Origin: Gemmatimonadaceae bacterium
GTDB taxonomy: Bacteria; Gemmatimonadota; Gemmatimonadetes; Gemmatimonadales; Gemmatimonadaceae
Direction of reading: 5' to 3'
DNA length: 64,000 nt
NCBI GenBank assembly: GCA_030647905.1
Contig: JAUSJA010000017.1
Coordinates: forward strand, 62,001-126,000
The notes under the pieces are model-generated. The model made no database searches and was not told the DNA's origin. It saw only the letters and a list, made by a program, of their open reading frames with translations. The position numbers were made by a program, and so were the translations under genes. Positions within the stretch are counted from its first letter, which is position 1. Each line of letters opens with the position of its first letter. This document shows, piece by piece, positions 10,741-20,428 of this stretch.

Positions 10741-12615
10741 CTACCGCATCACGGGGAGGACCAGGTGGGACGCGCGATCCGCCGAGTGGAATACGCGCTG
10801 CGTCGTGCGATGAAAATCCGCGTCCTTCGCCTGGAAGATGTTCATGAATCTGCCTGGGTTCCGGTCGATCATCGGGAACCAGGTGCTCTGCACTTGTACC
10901 ATGATGCGGTGACCTGCGCGGAACGTGTGGAACGCATCGTTCAGCGTGAACCTGACCGGCGTCGCGGCGCGTGGAACGAACGGCTTGAGGGCGGACATGC
11001 TCTCACGGAACTTCCCGCGCAGCACGTCGCCGCGCACCAGCATTTCGTAGCCCCCCAACGGCCGCGCCCAGCTCTCCGGGCCCGACGATACGCGCGTGCC
11101 CGATGACTTGAGGGTGTCCGGGAAAACATCGATCAGTTTGACGATCCAGTCGCTATCGGTGCCCGACGTGGATACCACGAAGTCCGCAACGATCGGCCCC
11201 GCGATGGTCATATCGCGAGTGAGGGGTGTGGTCTCGTACACCAGCACGTCGGGGCGCTCGGACGCAAAGCGCTGGTCTTCGTCCATAAACGCGGGGTTGT
11301 ACCAGTGGATCGTCTCGGCTGTGTACGGAACCGGCTTCGCGGGATCGCTGACGTACTCGTCGAAGCTTGCGCCGGCAGGGGGCGCGGTGAACGCGAGCCG
11401 GCCGCCGGCTTGCAGATAGAGATTCGTGGTGGTCGTATTGGCTGGAGGCCACTTGTCGAGGAAGCGCCACCGATTGGTGCCCGTTTCGAACATCGCGGCT
11501 TCATAGGCACGGGGAGCGGGTCCGTTCCTGAGATAGTGATTGAAGAACGGCACTTCGAGGCTGTCGGTGAAGAAGTCATCGGTCTTCGATCCCCAGTCCA
11601 TCACGCCGAGCGTGTCGCCGCTGCCGCGGTTCCACTGGCCGTGCGACCACGGCCCCATCACCAGCCGGTTGACGAGTCCGGGATTCTGCTTTTCAGCCGC
11701 GGCGTACGCGTTGAGCGCGCCCCACTGGTTCTCGGTGTCGAACCAGCCGCCGACCCAGAGCATCGCGGCCTTCAGGTTTTTCAGGTGCGGTCTCGCGCTT
11801 CGCGCGGCCCAGAACGAATCCCACTGCGGATGGCTCGACAGTGAATCCCAGAAGGCGACGCGATTGTGGAAGTAGCGCGGATTGACGTTCGAGAGCGCGC
11901 CGAGTTTCAGGAAGAACGCGTAACCGTCAGGCGTGCCGTGGTCGAAGCGCTGGTCCGGCGTGCTTTTGGGACTGGGGCGGGGCAAGCCGAATGCGCCGTA
12001 GAAGTCGAACGCGTGCGGGAGAAGCAGCGCGCCGTTGTGAAAGAAGTCGTCGCCGCTCATCCACTCGGTCACCGGCGCCTGCGGAGAAACCGCCTTGATC
12101 GCGGGGTGCGCTGAGATCGCGGCCATCGAGGAGTAGAACCCCGGGTACGACGTGCCGCGCACGCCGATGTTGCCGTTGTTGAAGGGCACATTGTGGATCA
12201 ACCACTCGGCGGTGTCGTATGTGTCGGTGGACTCATCGATGTCGCGATTCGACTTGGGCGCGACGATGACGGGACGCACGTCGGCGAATTCGCCTTCGGA
12301 CATGTAACGTCCGCGCACGTCCTGCCGGACGATGATGTACCCCTGGTGCATGTAGGCACGGACCTGATTGTCGACCGCCTGGGGGACGCTGTCGCGCCCG
12401 TACGGCGCCACGCTGTACGGCGTGCGCGTCAGGACGATGGGATGGCGCGTGGACGTGTCACGGGGCGTGAAGATGGATGTGAACAGCCGCACGCCATCGC
12501 GCATTGGGATGAGGACTTCGCTCTTGGTGAATGTGGCGCGGATGAAATCGGCGTCCTGAGCGCGCGCCGTGAACGGCAGCGCGAGCACGGCGAAGCCGAG
12601 GATGATGCGTTTCAC
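10741..12615 (-). CDS. Exported CocE/NonD family alpha/beta-hydrolase (X-Pro dipeptidyl-peptidase-like)
   Basis: The 624-residue form starts at GTG 12615, with GGAG five bases upstream and a clean signal peptide (VKRIILGFAVLALPFTARAQ). An in-frame ATG at 12795 would add about 60 residues with no coding character and hide the signal. The alpha/beta-hydrolase core shows the nucleophile motif GTSYPGFYS near residue 155 and a histidine segment MGPWSHGQWN; the C-terminal half is the jelly-roll domain of CocE and XPP proteins. These enzymes hydrolyse esters, beta-lactams or X-Pro peptides; the substrate here is unknown. Confidence 0.85.
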   Translation of the reverse strand: MKRIILGFAVLALPFTARAQDADFIRATFTKSEVLIPMRDGVRLFTSIFTPRDTSTRHPIVLTRTPYSVAPYGRDSVPQAVDNQVRAYMHQGYIIVRQDVRGRYMSEGEFADVRPVIVAPKSNRDIDESTDTYDTAEWLIHNVPFNNGNIGVRGTSYPGFYSSMAAISAHPAIKAVSPQAPVTEWMSGDDFFHNGALLLPHAFDFYGAFGLPRPSPKSTPDQRFDHGTPDGYAFFLKLGALSNVNPRYFHNRVAFWDSLSSHPQWDSFWAARSARPHLKNLKAAMLWVGGWFDTENQWGALNAYAAAEKQNPGLVNRLVMGPWSHGQWNRGSGDTLGVMDWGSKTDDFFTDSLEVPFFNHYLRNGPAPRAYEAAMFETGTNRWRFLDKWPPANTTTTNLYLQAGGRLAFTAPPAGASFDEYVSDPAKPVPYTAETIHWYNPAFMDEDQRFASERPDVLVYETTPLTRDMTIAGPIVADFVVSTSGTDSDWIVKLIDVFPDTLKSSGTRVSSGPESWARPLGGYEMLVRGDVLRGKFRESMSALKPFVPRAATPVRFTLNDAFHTFRAGHRIMVQVQSTWFPMIDRNPGRFMNIFQAKDADFHRTTQRVFHSADRASHLVLPVMR

Positions 12616-12815
12616 AGGGGCTCCGGAAGTTGCGGGGTTGGCGGAATGTATGGTGCGCACTGCATCGCGAGGGAATATCAATCGCGGCGAGTGTGAGCTC
12701 AGCCAATGCGGCACCGAGGAGGGAGTGCGTGATGGTTTCCACGGTGGTAATGTTAATGTCTCGCGCAGCCTCCTGGCCGCATCCGGCACCAACACCTTCT
12801 GACTTGCTCCACCTC

Positions 12816-13694
12816 ATGTCGACTCGTTATCACCCTCTCCCTCCGACGCTACGGGCCTCGCTACTCGCGGCAGCGCTCCTCATCACGCCGTCGCTTGTCA
12901 CGGCTCAGGCCACTCGTCCGAGCGGCCCGATCCAGGAAGCATCGCGGCTCGACTCCCAGGGTGCGACGAAGGAAGCGCGCGTCATCTTCCAGAGCGTCAT
13001 CGACACCGCGACCGTTCCCGCCACGAAGGCCGCGGCGCAGCGTGCCATGGCGATGTCGTACGCCTTCGACGGCGACTGCGCGAACACGGTGAAGTACGAA
13101 CAGATGGTCATTGGCTACTGGCGGACGCGGGAAGAGGCCGAGCCGCAGAACGCCTTCTACCAGCAGGGCGAGATGGCGAACGAAGGAGCGCGCGTCTGCA
13201 TCGACGTCGGCGAGCTTGACGTGGCCGAGAAGCTCTACCGCATGGGCAGCGAGCTGGGTCTCAGGGAGCCCGAACCGAAGACACATCCGAAGAGCCTGTG
13301 GGACTACCGTCTCGCGCACGCGCTCGCGCGTCTCGCGGCGCGCCGGGACAACGCCGCCGAGGCGAGCCGCCAGGTCGCGGAGGCGCGGAAGATTCTCGAC
13401 GGCGACCCGAAGATGGCCGGCGCGCAGGAGCGCTTCTATCCGTATCTCGTCGGTTACGTCGCCCTCTACACCAACGACCTGAAGGGCGCCGAATCGGAGC
13501 TGACGAAAGCGCTCGGCATCCAAGGCAACCAGAACGATCCGTTCATGCACGTTCTGCTCGCCATGACGTACGAGAAGATGGGGCAGGCCGACAAGGCGAA
13601 GGCCCTCTACCAGAAGGCATACGACATTGCCACGGGGCACAATCCCCCGTCGGCATTCGCTCGGCCGTTCGCGAGGAAGAAGCTGGGGATATAG
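12816..13694 (+). CDS. Exported TPR-repeat protein
   Basis: A 292-residue protein with a signal peptide (LRASLLAAALLITPSLVTAQ) and at least three helix pairs with TPR spacing (KAAAQRAMAMSYAFDGDC, QNDPFMHVLLAMTYEKMGQ, ADKAKALYQKAYDIA). ATG 12816 is chosen because the signal peptide begins there; upstream codons are not protein-like. TPR domains bind other proteins, so a periplasmic scaffold role is possible but unproven. It diverges from the CocE-type hydrolase with about 200 bases between. Confidence 0.65.
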   Translation: MSTRYHPLPPTLRASLLAAALLITPSLVTAQATRPSGPIQEASRLDSQGATKEARVIFQSVIDTATVPATKAAAQRAMAMSYAFDGDCANTVKYEQMVIGYWRTREEAEPQNAFYQQGEMANEGARVCIDVGELDVAEKLYRMGSELGLREPEPKTHPKSLWDYRLAHALARLAARRDNAAEASRQVAEARKILDGDPKMAGAQERFYPYLVGYVALYTNDLKGAESELTKALGIQGNQNDPFMHVLLAMTYEKMGQADKAKALYQKAYDIATGHNPPSAFARPFARKKLGI

Positions 13695-13755
13695 GGAGCC
13701 CACTGGGAGATCCGTCAGTGAATTCGGGACAATCTTCTGCACCGGAGGATCGCGC

Positions 13756-14232
13756 ATGAAAACCATTTCCTTCTCGCTCAACGGAGTCCAGCGCAACCTG
13801 ACCGTCGACGACACTCGCATGCTGCTCTGGGTGTTGCGCGACGACCTCGGCCTCACCGGTACGAAGTTCGGCTGCGGCGAATCGGTCTGCGGCGCGTGCA
13901 CAGTGCTGATCAACAATGAAGCGATCCGCGCTTGCACTACGCCGATGAGTGCTGTTGACGGCACGCGCGTCGTCACGATCGAAGGGCTGGCGCACGATGA
14001 GCGCTTGCACCCCGTGCAAGAAGCGTTCGTGAAGCACGTTGGCTTCCAGTGCGGCTACTGCACAAGCGGGATGATCATGGGCGCGCACGCATTGCTCCTC
14101 AGGAACGCCAAGCCTACTCGCGCGCAGATCGTCAAGGAGATGGAACCGCACCTGTGCCGGTGCGGCGCACACGTTCGCATCGTGCAAGCCATTGAGAGTG
14201 CATCGGCCGCGATGGCGGGAGGTGCGCGATGA
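13756..14232 (+). CDS. [2Fe-2S] subunit of a molybdenum hydroxylase (isoquinoline 1-oxidoreductase alpha-like)
   Basis: A 158-residue protein with both iron-sulfur domains of the xanthine oxidase family: plant-ferredoxin type cysteines C40, C45, C48 and C60, and the four-helix domain cysteines C98, C101, C133 and C135 (CGYCTSG and CRCG). A GGAGG site precedes ATG 13756. It passes electrons from the molybdenum subunit, whose gene overlaps its stop by four bases. No FAD subunit gene is present, as in IorAB-type enzymes that feed an external acceptor. Confidence 0.88.
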   Translation: MKTISFSLNGVQRNLTVDDTRMLLWVLRDDLGLTGTKFGCGESVCGACTVLINNEAIRACTTPMSAVDGTRVVTIEGLAHDERLHPVQEAFVKHVGFQCGYCTSGMIMGAHALLLRNAKPTRAQIVKEMEPHLCRCGAHVRIVQAIESASAAMAGGAR

Positions 14233-16385
14233 ACCGCGAGAACGACGTGCCCGAAGTCCCCGAAGGCTGGGGATTCGTTCAGACGATGGACCGGCGTGAG
14301 TTCCTGAAGCTCACGAGCTACGGCCTGCTCGTGATGTGCGCGATTGACCCGCTCCTCGGCATGGCGGGTCCGATACCAGCGGAGGCTGCTCCGCAAGCGG
14401 CCCCCGACATCAACGCCTTCCTGCACATCGGAGCGGACGGCCGTGTCACGTGCCTCGTCGGAAAGGTCGAGCTGGGACAAGGCATAATGACAGCGCTCCC
14501 GCAGCTCGCGGCCGAAGAGTTGAGCGTGCCCTTGTCGTCGGTGGACATCGTGATGGGAGACACCGACATCTGCCCGACGGACGGGGGCACGTACGGGTCG
14601 CTCAGTGTTCGCATGTTCGGGCCAATACTGCGCGCTGCCGCAGCCGAGGCGCGGGCGGTGCTGGTGCAGATGGCGGCCGAACGACTGCAACTTCCGGTTG
14701 CCGACCTCGACGTGCGCGACGGCATCGTAGTGTCGAAGACCGACCGCGCGAAACACGTCAGCTATGGTGAGCTGACCGCGGGCAAGCGCATCGAGCGGCG
14801 CCTGGAAGGCCAGGCGGTGCTGAAAAAGGTTGGTGCGTTCACGATCATGGGCACATCAGCGCCGCGCCGCGACGCGCTGGAGAAGGTTACCGGCAAGGCG
14901 AAGTACGCCGGCGACATCGCGCCGAGCGGGGCGCTGCACGCGCGCATCCTGCGACCACCGTCGCACGGCGCGACATTCGTGCGCGCCGACACGTCAGCCG
15001 CAGAGGCGGCGCCTGGGGTGCGCGTCGTGCGCGACGGCGATTTGATTGCGGTCCTGCACGCGCATCGCGACGAGGCAACGCTGGCTCTCGCGTTGGTCAA
15101 AGCCACGTATTCGCCTTCGCCGTCCACTCTCACCCACGAAACGATCTTCGAGCATCTGCAGAAGGTGGCGCCTGAAGGGCGGGAAACAAGCTCGCGAGGG
15201 AGCCTCGCCGACGGAGAGAAATCGGCGTCGCAAGTTGTCGAACAGACGTACCTCAAAGGCTACGTAGCGCACGCACCGATGGAGACGCACTCGGCCGTGG
15301 CGGCGGTGGAGAACGGCAAGGTCACGGTATGGGCCGGCACGCAAACGCCATTCCCGCTCAAGACGCAAATCGCGCGCGCTCTCAATCTCGCGCCCGAAAA
15401 GGTGCGCGTCATCACGCCGTACGTTGGTGGCGGATTCGGCGGCAAGAGCGCGAGCATGCAGGGTGTCGAAGCCGCGCGTCTCGCGATGGCAACGGGAAAA
15501 CCGGTACGCGTGGTGTGGGGACGCGAGGAAGAGTTCTTCTTCGACACGTTCGACCCTGCCGCGGTCTTCAAGATCCGCGCGGGGCTCGACACCGCGAAGA
15601 AAATCGTGTTCTGGGACAATGTGGTGATCGGCGCCGGGGAGCGCGGCTCGGCGCTGTTCTACGACGTCCCGAACCACCGCACTGTGGTCCGCAGCGGCTG
15701 GAACAGCAACACCGGCGGCATGCACCCGTTCGGCATCGGGCCGTGGCGGGCGCCGGGCGCCAATGCCAACGTCTTCGCGCGCGAGTCGCACATCGACGTG
15801 ATGGCGGCGAAGGCCGGATTGGATCCTGTCGAATTCCGAATGCGGAACCTCACCGATGCGCGCATGCGCCGCGTGCTGGAAGCGGCCGCAAAACGATTCG
15901 GCTGGTCGCCGAAGCCGGCGCCGAGTGGGCGCGGCTTTGGCGTGGCGTGCGGCAACGACGCAGGCACATACGTGGCGACAATGGCCGAAGTGAAAGTGGA
16001 CAGGGGCACCGGCAAGGTGCAGGTCGTGCGCGTCGTGTGCGCACAGGACATGGGTATCGTCGTGAATCCCGAGGGCGCCGCGCAACAGATGGAAGGTTGC
16101 ATCACCATGGGGCTCGGCTACACCCTGGCCGAGGAGGTGCGATTCAAGGACGGCGTCGTGCTCGACACGAATTTCGATACGTATGAGATCCCGCGGTTCT
16201 CGGTGGTGCCGCGTATCGAGACGGTGATTCTGGATTCGCCGGACCTCGCGCCTCAGGGAGGGGGCGAGCCCGCGATCATCACGACGGGCGCGGTGGTGGC
16301 GAACGCGGTGTTCGATGCGGTCGGCGCGCGCGTGGTGCAGTTGCCGATGACGCCGGCGCGCGTGAAGGGCGCGATGAAGGGATAA
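14229..16385 (+). CDS. Molybdopterin-binding subunit of a periplasmic molybdenum hydroxylase (isoquinoline 1-oxidoreductase beta-like)
   Basis: A 718-residue protein. The N-terminus has a Tat-like motif DRREFLKLTS (R22, R23) followed by a hydrophobic stretch, so the folded enzyme is probably exported with its small subunit. GGGFGGKS near residue 400 is the pterin-binding loop and GGGEPAI near 680 holds the catalytic glutamate position. Two-subunit enzymes of this type hydroxylate N-heterocycles or oxidise aldehydes; the substrate cannot be read from sequence. A molybdenum-cofactor gene, moeA, lies at 29643-30893. Confidence 0.85.
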   Translation: MNRENDVPEVPEGWGFVQTMDRREFLKLTSYGLLVMCAIDPLLGMAGPIPAEAAPQAAPDINAFLHIGADGRVTCLVGKVELGQGIMTALPQLAAEELSVPLSSVDIVMGDTDICPTDGGTYGSLSVRMFGPILRAAAAEARAVLVQMAAERLQLPVADLDVRDGIVVSKTDRAKHVSYGELTAGKRIERRLEGQAVLKKVGAFTIMGTSAPRRDALEKVTGKAKYAGDIAPSGALHARILRPPSHGATFVRADTSAAEAAPGVRVVRDGDLIAVLHAHRDEATLALALVKATYSPSPSTLTHETIFEHLQKVAPEGRETSSRGSLADGEKSASQVVEQTYLKGYVAHAPMETHSAVAAVENGKVTVWAGTQTPFPLKTQIARALNLAPEKVRVITPYVGGGFGGKSASMQGVEAARLAMATGKPVRVVWGREEEFFFDTFDPAAVFKIRAGLDTAKKIVFWDNVVIGAGERGSALFYDVPNHRTVVRSGWNSNTGGMHPFGIGPWRAPGANANVFARESHIDVMAAKAGLDPVEFRMRNLTDARMRRVLEAAAKRFGWSPKPAPSGRGFGVACGNDAGTYVATMAEVKVDRGTGKVQVVRVVCAQDMGIVVNPEGAAQQMEGCITMGLGYTLAEEVRFKDGVVLDTNFDTYEIPRFSVVPRIETVILDSPDLAPQGGGEPAIITTGAVVANAVFDAVGARVVQLPMTPARVKGAMKG

Positions 16386-16417
16386 CAAAAAGCGGCCGGC
16401 GGGCTGTCACATCCTGG

Positions 16418-18814
16418 CTAAGCATGAGGCGCGCGCGCTTTTACGTATCTGACGATGGCGGCCAGCTGTCCATCACCATCGAGACCCGCTTCGGCCATGA
16501 CGCACGCGCCCGGTCCACTCCCCGGGTAACGACCGTGTGAGAACGGATGCAGCGTCACCGATCTGCCGAGGTCGGAACGAATCCACCGATACATCGTGGG
16601 AAGGGTGAACCCGGTCAGTCCCATCGCGTGCATTGCGACGCTTTCCGGATAAATCTCGTCTCGCTCCTCCGGTGACAGCAGGTCGAAGAGCTCAGCGCTT
16701 GCCACGTAATAGACGTCCAGATCTATTCCCTTCGTTGCGAGAAGCGGCAGCGTCTGCTCCACGAACGCATATGCGACTCCCGATTCCTGGAGCACAACCG
16801 CTCCTTCGCTGCGACCGTTCGCGCTTCGCAGCTTGTACACTCCGCTGGCCGAATCCGACGCGGGGGCGAGGCCGAGCGCCTTCCTGTCGGGCACTGTTTC
16901 CGACGGCCGGCTGACGAAGGGGGCGATGATCGCGGGCGAGCTGCGCAGAGCGGCCGCCATGAGAGGCCATATCTCCTGCGAATCCCACGGTGTGAGGGTG
17001 ATCATCGCTCCCCTAGGGAAATTCTCCTGGAGAAGCTGTAGCGGCTGGGGATCCGCGTGGGTGGGTCCGTCCTCGCCGGTCTTCAGGCCGGCGTGACCAC
17101 ACACGAGAATGAATGGACGATACGGACCGGGATCGAGTGTCTGCCGCGCCTGATTCCCTATCGCGTGCAGACGGGCGGCGATGTGCCCGAGCGGCGCGAT
17201 GAACGCAGCGTACGACGAGCCGACTCCGATGTGATGCCCGAACGCGGAGATGCCGGAGAGAACGCCGCTCATTGCGTCCTCACAGATTCCGCCGATTGAC
17301 AGAGTGCGCGAGTCAGGATTCGAGCGCGTGTTGAAGTAACCTGGAGCGAATCCCACTGCCGCCTCGTTGAGGCTCGTCGATCCAAGAAGGTCGGCGGCCG
17401 AAATGAAAAGGGCGCCGCCGCTTTCCCTGTTGAGATATCCGAGCACCTTTCCGAGCTGCCCGCGCAATGTCGTGGATGCGGCGGGAGAAAGCTCGAGCGA
17501 CGGTGGCGTCGCTGTGGACTGCGCGAGCGAGAAGACCCGCTCCACGTCAGGCGACTTTTTCGAGAGGCAACGATTGCGCTTGTATAGGCGCTCGCGGGCC
17601 GCCGTCACCCGCTCGACTATCCGCGCGACGAGCTGACGGTTCGATGTCAGGACCATCCCGACGGCGGAGAGCGCTTCCCAGAAACATCTCTCTACAACCT
17701 CCGAGCTGCTGCCGCCCCCGCAGCGCGGATTTGCGGGGTCGCATAGCGGGAGGCCCACCGGACTCTCCGCGACGAGCGGCGCCATCACCTGGTAGAAACC
17801 CGCCGCGCACAGCTTGTGGCCGGCGCCATGTGATGCGCGACCTTCGATTCCGTAGCGCCATCCTTTGGTAGTTCGGTAGACGATGGCGGTCGGCTGCCCG
17901 TTCCCGAGACTGAGCGCGCGCCGCTGCGCGGCCACGATCTGCTGGAAGCTCGTTCCGTCGGGAACGTAGATGACGTTCCAGTCATTGAGATAGAACAGCT
18001 CGCATGGCGTCCATTGCACATAGTCGCCCGGGATCACGCCTTCGCGAGTGACGTGCTCCGAGTCTATTGACGCCTGATTCCAGTCGAGATGGACGATGAC
18101 GTTGCCGAGCGAAGCGGTTCCCGCCGCCGCGAGGGCTTCAGCGACGCGGCCGGGAGTCAGCCCGCCTTCTCCTTCGACGATGTGCACGCGAGGCGTATCA
18201 TCCGGATAGCAGTCGGCGGCAGCAAATGCGAGGCCGATGGACGACGCGAGCCCCACTCCCGACGCTCCCGTCGCAAGTCGCACGAACGGAGTCGCCGGAG
18301 TCGGGTGCCCGTCGAGCGCCTTCGATTTGAGAGAGCTCGCGAGCGGCGCGGGCCCCGCGGGATTTCTCCGGAAGCCGAGCAGATCCTCCAGGCGAAGCTG
18401 CAGGCTGATGTCGGCGGGAAGCAACGATGGCGCGCCGATCCGGACTATCTCGTTCCGGAGCGCCCACATCGAGTAGAGACCGAGCGCCTTGTGGCCCGCG
18501 GCATACGATATGATGTCGGCCTTTTCGCTGAGTGGATCGGAAAAGTCGTAATCCATCGCGTCGAAGAGCAGCGCGGACACGAATCGGCCCGACGAAATCG
18601 ATCCACCCGGATGCCCGGACATCGGGACGTAGTTGTACATCATCGCGCAGAGCGATCGGTAGATCATGTCGAGCGTCTCGAACGCCTCGACCTCCTGGGC
18701 GCTGAGCGGCAACGGCGTGTCTTCGCCGATCTCGATCCATTGTCCGCGATGCGCTCCGAACGGAGAAGCAGGCGAGGTAACCCCGTCGAGTGTCTGTTCC
18801 AGTGCGATCGTCAC
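16418..18814 (-). CDS. Transketolase-family thiamine-diphosphate enzyme of unknown substrate
   Basis: A 798-residue protein, longer than ordinary transketolase (about 660). Family features in order: GHPGGSISS near residue 67, the thiamine-diphosphate/magnesium region GEGGLTPGRVAEAL with DWNQASID, a catalytic-Glu-like GGICEDAM, and GEDGPTHADPQPLQLLQ, the counterpart of the transketolase GEDGPTHQPIEHL segment. The GTG start is preceded by GGAG. An aminotransferase gene lies directly upstream on the same strand, 45 bases away with heptad repeats between, suggesting a shared but unidentified pathway. Alternatives are a true transketolase or another ketoacid enzyme. Confidence 0.75.
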   Translation of the reverse strand: MTIALEQTLDGVTSPASPFGAHRGQWIEIGEDTPLPLSAQEVEAFETLDMIYRSLCAMMYNYVPMSGHPGGSISSGRFVSALLFDAMDYDFSDPLSEKADIISYAAGHKALGLYSMWALRNEIVRIGAPSLLPADISLQLRLEDLLGFRRNPAGPAPLASSLKSKALDGHPTPATPFVRLATGASGVGLASSIGLAFAAADCYPDDTPRVHIVEGEGGLTPGRVAEALAAAGTASLGNVIVHLDWNQASIDSEHVTREGVIPGDYVQWTPCELFYLNDWNVIYVPDGTSFQQIVAAQRRALSLGNGQPTAIVYRTTKGWRYGIEGRASHGAGHKLCAAGFYQVMAPLVAESPVGLPLCDPANPRCGGGSSSEVVERCFWEALSAVGMVLTSNRQLVARIVERVTAARERLYKRNRCLSKKSPDVERVFSLAQSTATPPSLELSPAASTTLRGQLGKVLGYLNRESGGALFISAADLLGSTSLNEAAVGFAPGYFNTRSNPDSRTLSIGGICEDAMSGVLSGISAFGHHIGVGSSYAAFIAPLGHIAARLHAIGNQARQTLDPGPYRPFILVCGHAGLKTGEDGPTHADPQPLQLLQENFPRGAMITLTPWDSQEIWPLMAAALRSSPAIIAPFVSRPSETVPDRKALGLAPASDSASGVYKLRSANGRSEGAVVLQESGVAYAFVEQTLPLLATKGIDLDVYYVASAELFDLLSPEERDEIYPESVAMHAMGLTGFTLPTMYRWIRSDLGRSVTLHPFSHGRYPGSGPGACVMAEAGLDGDGQLAAIVRYVKARAPHA

Positions 18815-18829
18815 TGCGGCTCCTGATTG

Positions 18830-18857
18830 TACCCGTTACCCGTTACCCGTTACCCGT
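18830..18857. repeat. Four tandem copies of TACCCGT between two genes
   Basis: Four exact heptads fill the gap between the aminotransferase stop and the transketolase-like start. Read on the minus strand they are ACGGGTA units. A degenerate, partly inverted version occurs at 24285-24340 upstream of etfB. Confidence 0.85.
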
Positions 18858-18859
18858 AA

Positions 18860-20191
18860 CTAGTAAAGATGTCGTCCTTCCTTCACGAATGCCCGGAAGC
18901 CATCGGCGTCACGGCTCGCCCGCTCCAGGCGCTGCATTCCCAGCTCGAGCTGCTCGAGCGAAGTCGCGATCGAAAGCCGCAGATAGTGCTTGCCCTCGCT
19001 GCCGATTCGTCCGAACGATTTGCGGTCCAGCGTAGCCACGTGATATCTGAACAGAAGGAAGAGCTGAAAGAGCGTCGAAGGTGTGGTGAAGTCGCGCACC
19101 GGTGCAGGGAGCGATGCATGCGCCTCGATTGCACCGAGGCTCTGGCAGACGCCGGCGATGTTCGGGAAAACGTAGAACGCGCCTTTCGGCTTCTGGCAGC
19201 GTAGGCCGTCAATTGAATTCAGCGCATCCACGACGAAGTCGCGCCGCTTCGAGAATGCATCCACCATCGTGGTGATGGCGATGTCGCTCTCCGGTGATTC
19301 GAGAGCGACCTTGGCGCCCATCTGGTTGTATCCGGGAACGCAGGAAAAGTAGTTGATGTTCAGATTCTTGAATACCGCCGCCTCCTCCGCCGTCGGGAAC
19401 ACTGCCCAGCCGATCCGCCCGCCCGTCCAGGAGTACGACTTGGAGACTCCCGACACGAGCACTGTCCGCTCTTGCATTCCCGGGACCGATGCGATCGAAG
19501 CGTGCTTCTCTCCGTCGAAAACGATTCTCTCGTACACCTCGTCCGAGTACACGCGCACCTCGGGTGCGGACCCGGCGAGAATTACCTGAGCGATCTCGGC
19601 GAGCTGATCGGGCGTCGCGACTCCACCGGTGGGATTTGAGGGGAAGTTGATGTAGATGAGCTTCGTGCGGTCGGTCATGAGACGCCTGAGATCACTGCCG
19701 CGGAAGCTGAAACCCGAGCTCTCTTCCAGATGGAGCGGAACCGCGGATGCTCCAATGTATCGAACGAAGGATTCGTAAATGGGGAACCCCGGGCTCGGGT
19801 AGATGATCTCGTCGCCGAGGTTGCAGTAGGTCTGCTGTGTGAATCCGATGGCCGGCTTTGCGCCGGGAAAGACGACGACACGGTCCGGCGTGATGTGAAT
19901 CCCCCGGGCTTCGCCCATCGTGTGTGCGACGGCCTCGCGAAGCGGAAGAATTCCCTGCGGATCGTTGTAGTGCGTGAGGTCGTTGTCTATCTGCCGCTTG
20001 ACCTCTTCGGCGATGTGGCGGGGCAGAGGGAAGTCGGGCTCTCCGAGGTTGCATCGCACCACTTGATGGCCGGCGTCCTCGACCTCCTTTATGTATGGAC
20101 CGACCTTGAACGCATTCTCGGTGTCGATCATCGCGACGCGATCCGCGAAGAGCGGTCGCGTTTGTCGTGACGGTGCGGCAGCGGTGGCCAT
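18860..20191 (-). CDS. Pyridoxal-phosphate aminotransferase, class I/II (AspC-like fold)
   Basis: A 443-residue enzyme with the fold-type I signatures NLGEPDFPLP, INFPSNPTGG and the PLP-lysine region VSGVSKSYSWTGGRIGWA. ATG 20191 is preferred because it follows AGGGAGAGACC; an ATG at 20257 has no ribosome site. Near the C-terminus, about residues 355-375, there is an unusual insertion rich in Phe and Leu (TLFQLFLLFRYH). The amino donor and acceptor are not determined. It is upstream of, and probably cotranscribed with, the transketolase-like gene. Confidence 0.8.
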   Translation of the reverse strand: MATAAAPSRQTRPLFADRVAMIDTENAFKVGPYIKEVEDAGHQVVRCNLGEPDFPLPRHIAEEVKRQIDNDLTHYNDPQGILPLREAVAHTMGEARGIHITPDRVVVFPGAKPAIGFTQQTYCNLGDEIIYPSPGFPIYESFVRYIGASAVPLHLEESSGFSFRGSDLRRLMTDRTKLIYINFPSNPTGGVATPDQLAEIAQVILAGSAPEVRVYSDEVYERIVFDGEKHASIASVPGMQERTVLVSGVSKSYSWTGGRIGWAVFPTAEEAAVFKNLNINYFSCVPGYNQMGAKVALESPESDIAITTMVDAFSKRRDFVVDALNSIDGLRCQKPKGAFYVFPNIAGVCQSLGAIEAHASLPAPVRDFTTPSTLFQLFLLFRYHVATLDRKSFGRIGSEGKHYLRLSIATSLEQLELGMQRLERASRDADGFRAFVKEGRHLY

Positions 20192-20390
20192 CGGTCTCTC
20201 CCTGGCAAGACGAAAGCGGGCACTCACGCCCCCGAGCGGCGCGTGCCCGTCGTTCATTCGAGTCTATTGGGTATTCTGCCTTGTCGGTTCCGTTGACGCT
20301 ATAGGGCGAAGCGAGGAAGTGGAGTGAGGGATGCCCTGACACGAAGAACCCTCCAGGCGGACGGTGCCGGGCGCAGATGTGAAAGACGCC

Positions 20391-20419
20391 TTGACCGCGC
20401 TCACTGGCAACCGTAAAGT
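20391..20419 (+). promoter_or_regulatory. Predicted sigma-70-type promoter of the DASS transporter gene
   Basis: TTGACC and TAAAGT are separated by 17 bases. The -10 box ends nine bases before ATG 20429, so the transcript would be almost leaderless. Sequence match only. Confidence 0.4.
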
Positions 20420-20428
20420 GGCGCGCAC

